DNA from: Candidatus Equinaster intestinalis
GTDB taxonomy: Bacteria; Bacillota_A; Clostridia; Oscillospirales; Acutalibacteraceae
DNA: 5,908 nt
Direction of reading: 5' to 3'
NCBI GenBank assembly: GCA_018065375.1
Contig: JAGHTJ010000077.1
Location: 1 to 5,908, forward strand
The notes below the pieces were generated by a model. That model did not search any database. It was not told the origin of the DNA and saw only the letters and a list, made by a program, of their open reading frames with translations. The first letter of the stretch is position 1, and every line of letters starts with the position of its first letter. Positions 1 through 5,635 of the stretch are shown here, piece by piece. Position numbers and translations under genes: made by a program.

Positions 1-17
1 AGTATAGTTAATATACT
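1..17 (+). promoter_or_regulatory. Inverted repeat with -10-like sequence upstream of the exporter operon
   Basis: Seen: AGTATA (1-6) and TATACT (12-17) form a perfect 6-bp inverted repeat around the 5-base spacer GTTAA, 22 bases before the first exporter start codon. TATAGT (3-8) lies inside it and is one base from the -10 consensus; any -35 box would be outside the window. Exporter operons of this type in Firmicutes are often controlled by a local repressor (LmrR for LmrCD, MarR-type proteins elsewhere), so an operator over the -10 is a reasonable inference. The repeat may extend to the left of the window. It is short and AT-rich, so chance is a real alternative. Confidence 0.35.
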
Positions 18-39
18 TAAATGAAAGGAAAACTTTACT

Positions 40-1776
40 ATGGTAAAACGATTGGCAAAATGTGTAAGGGAATTCAAAACGCCATCATTTGTAACCCTTA
101 TATTCATTGTGCTTGAAGCGGTAATTGAGTGTTTGATACCCTTTATAACCGCAAATCTTATCAATTCGATACAAGCCGGAGTTCAGATGAGCGAGGTTAT
201 CAAAATCGGCGCTCTGCTTGTAGTTATGGCGATTGTGTCTCTTGCCAGCGGCGGCATTGCGGGTTACACCGCATCAAAGGCGTCTACCGGCTTCGCTAAA
301 AATCTGCGCCACGATATGTTTGAAAACATACAAACCTATGCTTTTAAAAACATAGATAAATTTTCATCGGCCTCCCTCGTTACGAGAATGACCACCGATG
401 TTTCCAATGTTCAGATGGCTTATATGATGATTATTCGTATCACCGTAAGAGCCCCCTTAATGCTTATCTTCTCGATAATTATGGCGTACATTATGGGCGG
501 CGCGCTGGCAACATCCTTTGTTGTGCTGATTCCGGTGCTTGCATTCGGTCTTATCATAATCGGTAAAAAGGCTATGCCGGCTTTCCGCAGAGTTTTCAAA
601 AAGTATGACCGCTTAAATGAATCCATCGAGGAAAACGTAAGAGGTATACGCGTTGTAAAGGGCTTTGCGCGTGAACCCTACGAGAAAAAGAAATTCGGCT
701 TTGCCGCGCAGGATATTTGCGGCGATTTTACAAAGGCGGAAAGAATAGTTGCACTCAATGCTCCGCTTATGCAGATTTGCGTTTATGCCAATATGGTTTT
801 CGTTCTGCTTGTGGGCTCGCGCCTGATTATCACCAATGGCGGTAACCTCATAAATGTAGGCGAAATTACGGCAATGCTTACCTACGGTATGCAGATACTT
901 ATGCAGCTTATGATGCTCTCGATGATTTATGTTATGCTTACGATGTCGAGCGAATCAATGAAGCGTATATACGAGGTTTTAGAGGAAAAAACCGAGCTTC
1001 ATAATCCCGAAAACCCGATTATGACGGTCAAGGACGGCTCGATTGATTTCGAAAATGTAAACTTCAAATACTATGCCAATGCCAAAAAGTATTCTCTGGA
1101 AGACGTAAATATTCATATTGATTCGGGAATGACGGTAGGCATAATCGGCGGAACCGGCTCGGGTAAATCCTCGATGGTGCGCCTGATACCGCGTCTTTAC
1201 GATACCGATGAGGGTGCTATAAAGGTCGGCGGAGTAGATGTAAGGGATTACGATTTGAGCGTGCTTCGCGATAACGTTGCAATGGTTTTGCAGAAAAACG
1301 TTCTCTTTTCGGGAACAATTAAGGAAAATCTGCGCTGGGGCGATGAAAACGCAACAGACGAGCAGATTATCGAGGCTTGTAAGCTTGCGCAGGCGGACGA
1401 TTTCGTAAGCTCCTTCCCCGATGGTTATGATACCTATATCGAGCAGGGCGGCACCAATGTTTCGGGCGGTCAGAAGCAGAGACTTTGTATTGCCCGCGCG
1501 CTTCTTAAAAAACCTAAAATCATTATTCTTGATGACTCCACAAGCGCCGTTGATACGAGAACCGATGCGCTTATCCGTGAGGGCTTCAAGAAGTTTATCC
1601 CCGAAACCACCAAAATTATCATAGCGCAGAGAATTGCATCGGTTATGGATGCCGATATGATAATCGTTATGGAAAACGGCAAGGTTTCGGATTACGGAAA
1701 TCACGAGGAGCTGCTCGGCCGCAGCGAAATTTACCGCGAGGTTTACGAACAGCAGACAAACGGAGGTGAGCAGTAA
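40..1776 (+). CDS. Heterodimeric ABC exporter, subunit with degenerate ATP site (LmrC/BmrC/TM287-like)
   Basis: Half-transporter of 578 residues, an ordinary length for this family. An N-terminal transmembrane domain (about residues 15-305) has six hydrophobic segments near 17-39, 54-76, 132-153, 157-176, 243-265 and 276-298. The C-terminal ATPase domain spans about 330-578. Motifs seen: Walker A G370-S377 (GGTGSGKS), Q-loop Q418, signature V474-S-G-G-Q478, Walker B I494-I-I-L-D498, D-loop S502-A-V-D505. The residue after Walker B is Asp (D499), not the catalytic Glu, and the switch histidine is replaced by Gln (Q530 in IAQR). Both changes are hallmarks of the degenerate subunit in heterodimeric exporters such as TM287/288, BmrCD and LmrCD. 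The start follows AAAGGAA (24-30) at 9 bases spacing. The stop overlaps the next start by one base, so the two subunits are almost certainly co-translated. It acts in the cytoplasmic membrane as an ATP-driven efflux pump. The substrate (drug, lipid or peptide) cannot be read from sequence. Confidence 0.96.
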   Translation: MVKRLAKCVREFKTPSFVTLIFIVLEAVIECLIPFITANLINSIQAGVQMSEVIKIGALLVVMAIVSLASGGIAGYTASKASTGFAKNLRHDMFENIQTYAFKNIDKFSSASLVTRMTTDVSNVQMAYMMIIRITVRAPLMLIFSIIMAYIMGGALATSFVVLIPVLAFGLIIIGKKAMPAFRRVFKKYDRLNESIEENVRGIRVVKGFAREPYEKKKFGFAAQDICGDFTKAERIVALNAPLMQICVYANMVFVLLVGSRLIITNGGNLINVGEITAMLTYGMQILMQLMMLSMIYVMLTMSSESMKRIYEVLEEKTELHNPENPIMTVKDGSIDFENVNFKYYANAKKYSLEDVNIHIDSGMTVGIIGGTGSGKSSMVRLIPRLYDTDEGAIKVGGVDVRDYDLSVLRDNVAMVLQKNVLFSGTIKENLRWGDENATDEQIIEACKLAQADDFVSSFPDGYDTYIEQGGTNVSGGQKQRLCIARALLKKPKIIILDDSTSAVDTRTDALIREGFKKFIPETTKIIIAQRIASVMDADMIIVMENGKVSDYGNHEELLGRSEIYREVYEQQTNGGEQ

Positions 1777-3713
1777 TGGCACCGAGAAGACAACCTTCAC
1801 CCCCTACCAAAATGGATAAGGGCACATTAAAAAGAACAATAAAACTGCTCTTTAAATCCTACCCCGTTTTGCTCCCCATAACAATAGTTTGTATTGTATG
1901 CTCGGCAGTAGTTTCATCAATTCCCTCAATATTCATTCAAAAGGTATTGAGTGTTGTAACCGATTGCCTCGAAAAGGGAGTTTTCAGTTGGGAAATTGCA
2001 AAAGAGCAGATAGTTCCCAAGGTTTTAATCCTTGCAAGCCTTTACTTTGTTTCGATGGTGCTTATCACCACCTATAATCAGCTTATGGCGGTAATAACAC
2101 AGGGCTTTTTAAATAAACTGCGCTGTCAGATGTTTGACGGTATGCAAAACCTCCCCATACGCTATTTCGATACCCACCAGCACGGCGATATTATGAGCTA
2201 TTATACCAATGATATTGATACTCTGCGCCAGCTGATTTCACAGTCGCTTCCCCAGCTTATTCAGTCTTCGGTTATCGTAATTACCAATGTAAGTATTATG
2301 ATTTGGTACAGCGTGCCGATGATGCTGATTGTTTTCTGCGGAGTTATTGCAATGTTCTTTACCTCCAAGAAAATCGGCAGCGGCTCGGCGAAGTATTTCT
2401 TCCGTCAGCAAAAGGCCATCGCAAAGGCGGAGGGCTATATTCAGGAAATGATGAACGGCCAGAAGGTTGTAAAGATTTTCTGCCACGAAAAAGAAGTAAA
2501 GCAGGATTTTGAAAAGCTCAATAATCAGCTTTATGAGGATAGCTACCGCGCAAACGCCTACGCCAATATTTTAGGACCTATCATTATGAATATCGGCAAT
2601 GTGCTTTATGTTCTGCTTGCAACGGTAGGCGGCTTGCTCCTCCTTTCGGGATTGCCCAACTTCGGCGTCCGCGGAATATTCGAAGCGGCGGGCCTTGTAT
2701 TTACTATTGATATGGTAGTACCTTTCCTTAACCTTACAAAACAGTTTACCGGAAACGTAAACCAGGTATCCCAGCAGATAAACCATATCGCAATGGGTAT
2801 GGCAGGTGCTTCGCGTATATTCTCCCTTATGGACGAAAGCCCGGAGGTTGATGACGGCTATGTAACACTTGTAAACTGCGAGGTTGATGAGCAGGGCAAT
2901 ATCACCGAAACCGAAAAGAGAACCGGCAAATGGGCGTGGAAGCATCCGCATAATGACGGAAGCCTTACCTATACCCTCCTTAAGGGCAATGTTACCCTTG
3001 ATAATGTTGATTTCGGATACAACCCCGATAAAGAGGTGTTGCACGGCGTTTCGGTGTATGCCGAACCCGGTCAGAAGGTTGCATTTGTAGGAGCTACCGG
3101 TGCGGGTAAAACTACAATTACCAATCTTATCAACAGATTTTACGATATTGCAGACGGTAAAATCCGTTATGACGGTATCAATGTAAATAAAATCAAAAAA
3201 TCCGATTTGCGAAGAAGTCTGGGACTTGTTTTGCAGGATACAAACCTCTTTACCGGTACGGTTATGGATAATATACGCTACGGCAGACTTGATGCAACCG
3301 ATGAAGAATGTATCGCGGCGGCACGCCTTGCGGGAGCAGATGATTTTATAACCCGTCTGCCCGAGGGCTACGAAACCCTGCTTACCGGCAACGGTTCGAA
3401 TTTGTCGCAGGGTCAGCGCCAGCTTATTGCTATAGCCAGAGCGGCAGTTGCCGACCCGCCGGTTATGATACTCGATGAGGCAACCTCCTCGATAGATACA
3501 CGTACCGAAGCCATAGTTCAGGCGGGTATGGATAAGCTTATGGAGGGCAGAACGGTATTCGTAATAGCCCACCGACTTTCCACGGTTCAGAACTCCGATG
3601 TAATTATGGTGCTCGACCACGGCAAAATAATTGAGCGCGGTAATCACGAAAAGCTGATAGCCGAAAAGGGAACCTACTATCAACTTTATACCGGCGCATT
3701 TGAGCTTGAATAA
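1776..3713 (+). CDS. Heterodimeric ABC exporter, catalytically competent subunit (LmrD/BmrD/TM288-like)
   Basis: Partner half-transporter, 645 residues. The transmembrane domain spans about residues 20-345, with hydrophobic segments near 31-53, 82-104, 160-180, 181-197, 268-291 and 304-322. The ATPase domain is about 403-645. Motifs: A-loop Y415, Walker A G439-T446 (GATGAGKT), Q-loop Q487, Walker B V563-M-I-L-D567 followed by the catalytic E568, D-loop S572-I-D574, switch H599. The signature is L543-S-Q-G-Q547, with Gln where the canonical LSGGQ has Gly. This is the motif that would face the degenerate Walker A/B of the first subunit, so the two proteins match as a pair with one active and one inactive site. 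About 40 extra residues (roughly 361-402, including W386-A-W-K-H-P-H392) lie between the membrane and ATPase domains, as in LmrD/BmrD-type subunits; this accounts for much of the extra length. The ATG sits in TAATG, overlapping the upstream stop by one base, behind a strong GGAGGTG (1762-1768) at 7 bases spacing. A terminator follows the stop closely. Confidence 0.96.
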   Translation: MAPRRQPSPPTKMDKGTLKRTIKLLFKSYPVLLPITIVCIVCSAVVSSIPSIFIQKVLSVVTDCLEKGVFSWEIAKEQIVPKVLILASLYFVSMVLITTYNQLMAVITQGFLNKLRCQMFDGMQNLPIRYFDTHQHGDIMSYYTNDIDTLRQLISQSLPQLIQSSVIVITNVSIMIWYSVPMMLIVFCGVIAMFFTSKKIGSGSAKYFFRQQKAIAKAEGYIQEMMNGQKVVKIFCHEKEVKQDFEKLNNQLYEDSYRANAYANILGPIIMNIGNVLYVLLATVGGLLLLSGLPNFGVRGIFEAAGLVFTIDMVVPFLNLTKQFTGNVNQVSQQINHIAMGMAGASRIFSLMDESPEVDDGYVTLVNCEVDEQGNITETEKRTGKWAWKHPHNDGSLTYTLLKGNVTLDNVDFGYNPDKEVLHGVSVYAEPGQKVAFVGATGAGKTTITNLINRFYDIADGKIRYDGINVNKIKKSDLRRSLGLVLQDTNLFTGTVMDNIRYGRLDATDEECIAAARLAGADDFITRLPEGYETLLTGNGSNLSQGQRQLIAIARAAVADPPVMILDEATSSIDTRTEAIVQAGMDKLMEGRTVFVIAHRLSTVQNSDVIMVLDHGKIIERGNHEKLIAEKGTYYQLYTGAFELE

Positions 3714-3718
3714 ACAAC

Positions 3719-3757
3719 AAAAAATCGCCGCTGTGTAATGCACAGCGGCGGGTTTTT
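3719..3757. terminator. Bidirectional intrinsic terminator
   Basis: CGCCGCTGTG (3726-3735) and CACAGCGGCG (3741-3750) form a perfect 10-bp GC-rich stem around the 5-base loop TAATG. A T5 run (3753-3757) follows on the plus strand. An A6 run (3719-3724) precedes it, giving a T6 run when read on the minus strand. The hairpin starts 12 bases after the exporter stop codon. It therefore terminates the plus-strand exporter operon and is also placed to stop minus-strand transcription coming from the lipoprotein gene ending at 3836. No other convincing hairpin plus T-run lies in 3758-3835. Confidence 0.9.
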
Positions 3758-3835
3758 ATATCATGGTATCATATTTGCGGGGGAGGGCAGAGCCTTGCCG
3801 AAATTCTGTAGAATAAACCGAAATTTCGTTGCTTA

Positions 3836-4438
3836 TTATTTATTGGTCTGCTTTTCTTTTAAATGGTCATATACTGCGAAGCCGGGGGCGGCACCTTCTT
3901 TTATCCCCTCGGAATAAATATCTTCATAATTTTTCGGCAGATATTTACGGTTCAATTCTAAAACATCGCGGTTAATAAGCTGTAAATATACATAGGAAAC
4001 CGTCATTGCTTCATCATCAATAATTGCATACTCGTATGCCCCCGAACAACCCCAAACCGAAGCGTAGGCGGGCAAATCAAAATATTGGCTTTCTCCGCAA
4101 ACAGGAGAGCCTGCGCAAAGGGTTGCTATGCGTTCCTTTTCGCCGGCAAATGCGCTGTCATCATATTTCAGTTTAAGAACAAGCTCCCAACCCGAGCCTA
4201 CCCATTTGTAGGTAAGATGGCGGCAGTTAAAATCGAGGCAGTCATCTTGCTTTACGGTTTTCGGGAAAAGTTTTGAATTGCCCGCTATGTGGCTTTCGGG
4301 CAACTCCCACACCTCGTCATAGTGAGCAATATCGCTGATAGCCCTTTGTTTGTAAATATCGTCACAAGAGACGCCCAAAGTAATAATGGTTGCAATTAAA
4401 GTGAGAAGAATAAAAAATTTGCTGAAAGATTTTAACAT
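3836..4438 (-). CDS. Predicted secreted protein or lipoprotein of unknown function
   Basis: I do not recognise the family. The 200-residue product begins with a typical export signal: basic K3 and K7, then a long hydrophobic core (about 8-23) ending in G22-V-S-C25. C25 is a plausible lipidation cysteine, although Gly at -3 is not the preferred lipobox residue, so cleavage by signal peptidase I or retention as a membrane anchor are alternatives. The mature part is mixed alpha/beta in character, with aromatic-rich stretches (H74-L-T-Y-K-W79, Y147-V-Y149). Beyond C25 it has five cysteines (C67, C72, C108, C114, C131), which could form disulfides outside the cell. The tail is Lys/Gln rich. The start is well supported: GGAGG at 4447-4451 stands 8 bases upstream of the ATG. 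A perfect TATAAT lies just further upstream. It follows another lipoprotein gene on the same strand after a 195-base gap, so it may be transcribed both from its own promoter and by read-through. Its 3' end faces the exporter operon across the shared terminator. Confidence 0.82.
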   Translation of the reverse strand: MLKSFSKFFILLTLIATIITLGVSCDDIYKQRAISDIAHYDEVWELPESHIAGNSKLFPKTVKQDDCLDFNCRHLTYKWVGSGWELVLKLKYDDSAFAGEKERIATLCAGSPVCGESQYFDLPAYASVWGCSGAYEYAIIDDEAMTVSYVYLQLINRDVLELNRKYLPKNYEDIYSEGIKEGAAPGFAVYDHLKEKQTNK

Positions 4439-4462
4439 AACAAAAACCTCCGAAAGTTTTAT

Positions 4463-4468
4463 ATTATA
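4463..4468 (-). promoter_or_regulatory. -10 box (TATAAT) for the 200-residue lipoprotein-like gene
   Basis: On the minus strand bases 4468-4463 read TATAAT, a perfect -10 hexamer 24 bases upstream of the start codon at 4438. This would give a 5' leader of only about 15-18 bases, just enough for the GGAGG site. At 17 bases further upstream (4486-4491) the minus strand reads GCAAAC, a poor -35 match. The promoter is therefore weak, activator-dependent, or only apparent. Confidence 0.4.
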
Positions 4469-4469
4469 A

Positions 4470-4618
4470 GCGGACTATACCGCAGGTTTGCGTTTCGCAG
4501 AGGGCGATGAAATAATATTGCGAGAGGTGAACTGTGTTCGCCTGTGAGTTTTTATCCGGCTCGGCGGGCAATCGTTGATCGCTCTTACAACGAAAAATAT
4601 AATTTGTACGCCCTGCCG
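4470..4618. other. Structured intergenic block with four consecutive stem-loops
   Basis: This fills most of the 195-base gap between the two minus-strand lipoprotein genes and encodes no convincing protein. Dyads seen: GCGG (4470-4473) with CCGC (4480-4483); a 6-bp stem 4487-4492 with 4496-4501 around TTT, one wobble; AGGTGAAC (4525-4532) with GTTCGCCT (4536-4543) around TGT, one G-U wobble; and a nested structure with outer arms 4562-4569 and 4610-4618 (8 bp, T4614 bulged) enclosing CGTTG (4573-4577) with CAACG (4588-4592). The third hairpin is fully paired as plus-strand RNA but has a C-A mismatch as minus-strand RNA. No T-run follows any hairpin on the minus strand, so these are not clear terminators. 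Candidates are a dispersed extragenic palindromic element, a degraded mobile element, or a structured RNA. Identity unknown. Confidence 0.4.
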
Positions 4619-4633
4619 TTTTACCATTGAAGG

Positions 4634-5296
4634 CTACTTTAACACAGTCCATTTCAAATCTTCGGCTTTCTCAAAATCGTCCAGATACGCCCGCGCCTCC
4701 GCTCTGCTTACCGATTTCGAGTTGATTTTATAAATCTGTTCCAAATCTTCCCATACACAAAGCTCGGTTTCGGTGTATTTCGTTTTTTCAAAGGAGGCTA
4801 TGCGGAGAACGACGCCGGTTGCCGCACCGCTCGAGCCATAAAATCTGCCGTCCGCCTTGGGAGATTCAAACCAACGGTAACCGAACAAATGACTGTAAAT
4901 TTTTCCGTCCTTTTCGGTGTGGAAAATAAAGTAACCCGCATAATCGCAAATTGCAACAACAAATTCGTCATCGCCGTCCTTGTCAAGGTCTATAAGAGCG
5001 TACTTTTCGAGCTTGAGATTTCGTCTTTTAAGTTCATCACATTCTTTTATGTTGGTAACCTTTCCGTCTTCGGAAATAAACTCTCCGCCATTCAAAATAT
5101 CAGCAAAAGTTTCGGGCAAATCGGGATAATCCCTGCTTTCGGTTTCGGAGGTTATATCCGTGCGGCCTTCTTCTGATACCGCGGAAGACTGCACTTCGGA
5201 AGAAGAACTCGATGATATGTCACCGTTATCCTTTTCGGCGCAACCGCAGAGCATTATAAGTAAAAGCGAAATAATAAGCGCAACTGATTTTTTCAT
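4634..5296 (-). CDS. Predicted lipoprotein with Ser-rich linker and DxDxDG-type motif
   Basis: The 220-residue product starts with a clear lipoprotein signal: K2-K3, a hydrophobic core (about 5-16) and lipobox L16-C-G-C19, so C19 should be lipidated and the protein anchored on the outer face of the membrane. A Ser/Glu-rich linker follows (about 28-55, including six consecutive Ser at 28-33). The folded part starts near residue 58. It contains Y99-A-L-I-D103-L-D105-K-D107-G108-D109-D110-E111-F-V-V114. This acidic Asp-x-Asp-x-Asp-Gly loop followed by a beta strand resembles calcium-binding EF-hand or FG-GAP/VCBS-like loops and recurs in many secreted Clostridia proteins; a single copy does not define a family. 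No catalytic motif is visible. The start is supported by GGAGGA (5303-5308) 6 bases upstream of the ATG and by a near-consensus promoter beyond it. The stop is TAG (4634-4636). Function unknown; substrate or surface binding or stress sensing would be guesses. It is divergent from the rRNA operon. Confidence 0.87.
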   Translation of the reverse strand: MKKSVALIISLLLIMLCGCAEKDNGDISSSSSSEVQSSAVSEEGRTDITSETESRDYPDLPETFADILNGGEFISEDGKVTNIKECDELKRRNLKLEKYALIDLDKDGDDEFVVAICDYAGYFIFHTEKDGKIYSHLFGYRWFESPKADGRFYGSSGAATGVVLRIASFEKTKYTETELCVWEDLEQIYKINSKSVSRAEARAYLDDFEKAEDLKWTVLK

Positions 5297-5328
5297 TTTT
5301 ATTCCTCCGTATGACCTATTGTGAGTTC

Positions 5329-5357
5329 ATTATAGAAAATTGTTTTGGATTTTTCAA
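5329..5357 (-). promoter_or_regulatory. Vegetative promoter for the 220-residue lipoprotein gene
   Basis: On the minus strand TTGAAA (5357-5352) is followed, after 17 bases, by TATAAT (5334-5329). This is one mismatch from the full sigma-A consensus with ideal spacing. Initiation is expected near 5322, giving a leader of about 25 bases that contains the GGAGGA ribosome binding site. The -35 box shares two bases (5356-5357) with a 20-bp palindrome immediately upstream, which suggests regulation at this point. Confidence 0.75.
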
Positions 5358-5375
5358 GTTACAAATTTGTAACTT
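5356..5375. promoter_or_regulatory. Perfect 20-bp palindrome, probable operator
   Basis: Half-site AAGTTACAAA (5356-5365) is followed directly by its exact reverse complement TTTGTAACTT (5366-5375). A 20-bp perfect dyad with no spacer abutting and overlapping a -35 box is the expected geometry of a site for a dimeric helix-turn-helix repressor. The core GTTAC-N6-GTAAC does not match an operator I can assign with confidence; TetR, MarR and GntR families all use sites of this size. T5 follows on the plus strand (5374-5378), but the stem is AT-rich without a real loop and no gene ends there, so a terminator is less likely. Confidence 0.6.
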
Positions 5376-5560
5376 TTTCGACCTCTTTTATCCCTCGCGC
5401 AACGCATTTTATCTGAAATGCAACCTCCGAAAAATGCGAAAAAATATCAATTTCTTTACATTATATATATAAAGGGCAAAACGCAGGGCAAAAAAGCGCC
5501 GTTTTATAGGGTATCAAGGCTCTGAAAAGCACAATATGTAGGGGCATTTTGAAAACAAAG
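5376..5560. other. Gene-free intergenic stretch between the lipoprotein promoter and the rRNA promoter
   Basis: No credible coding region is visible on either strand. Minor structure: CGCATTTT (5403-5410) can pair with AAAATGCG (5431-5438), or, using the same left arm, GCATTT (5404-5409) with AAATGC (5416-5421), giving mutually exclusive hairpins. An alternating AT run lies at 5461-5470, where the minus strand reads TATAAT at 5465-5460 without a recognisable -35. GGGCAAAA occurs twice (5474-5481 and 5486-5493). I see no convincing second rRNA promoter in this stretch. Confidence 0.6.
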
Positions 5561-5597
5561 AAAAAAACTGAAAAAAATTTCAAAAAAATGAAAAAAA
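5561..5597 (+). promoter_or_regulatory. Phased A-tracts / UP element of the rRNA promoter
   Basis: Four runs of seven A occur at 5561-5567, 5571-5577, 5582-5588 and 5591-5597. Their centres are 10, 11 and 9 bases apart, close to one helical turn, and the last ends three bases before the -35 box. This is the position where UP elements contact the RNA polymerase alpha C-terminal domains in rRNA promoters. In-phase A-tracts are also known to bend DNA. Strong stimulation of rRNA transcription is the likely role. Confidence 0.75.
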
Positions 5598-5600
5598 TGC

Positions 5601-5632
5601 TTGACAACGCCCTTCTACTGTGGTATTATAAT
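5601..5632 (+). promoter_or_regulatory. rRNA operon promoter
   Basis: A perfect -35 TTGACA (5601-5606) is followed after 17 bases by TATTAT (5624-5629), which is preceded by TGG (5621-5623) as an extended -10. An overlapping exact TATAAT (5627-5632) would have a 20-base spacer and is less likely. The start point should be near 5635-5636, within a GC-containing segment (CAGGCGC, 5633-5639). GC-rich sequence at this place is associated with growth-rate and stringent control of rRNA promoters; that regulation is inferred here. Confidence 0.85.
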
Positions 5633-5635
5633 CAG

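Noticed and set aside
979..1800. Open frame (273 codons) on the minus strand
   Set aside because: It is antisense to the strongly conserved ATPase domain of the first exporter subunit, whose motifs prove the plus frame is real. No supporting ribosome binding site or family features.
2571..3743. Long open frame (390 codons) on the minus strand
   Set aside because: It lies antisense to the ATPase half of the second exporter subunit, crosses the terminator hairpin, and its translation has no coherent domain. It is a by-product of codon bias in the real gene.
4464..4652. Small minus-strand open frame (62 codons) overlapping the end of the 220-residue lipoprotein gene
   Set aside because: The start lies inside the upstream gene without a proper ribosome binding site, and the composition is low in typical protein character. 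The block is better explained as structured non-coding sequence, reported as a finding.
4889..5176. Plus-strand open frame (95 codons)
   Set aside because: It is entirely antisense to the lipoprotein gene, with no ribosome binding site and no recognisable features.
5356..5378. Palindrome plus T5 read as an intrinsic terminator on the plus strand
   Set aside because: The stem is AT-rich and has no natural loop, no plus-strand gene ends nearby, and it overlaps a good minus-strand promoter, so operator is the better reading.
5354..5407. 17-residue minus-strand open frame upstream of the lipoprotein promoter
   Set aside because: The nearest GGAGG is about 16 bases from the ATG, too far, and the frame runs through the palindrome and -35 box. 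It is probably fortuitous.
5474..5493. Two copies of GGGCAAAA as a possible repeat array or CRISPR-like unit
   Set aside because: There are only two 8-base copies 12 bases apart, with no further units and no cas genes. This is within chance for such AT-rich sequence.
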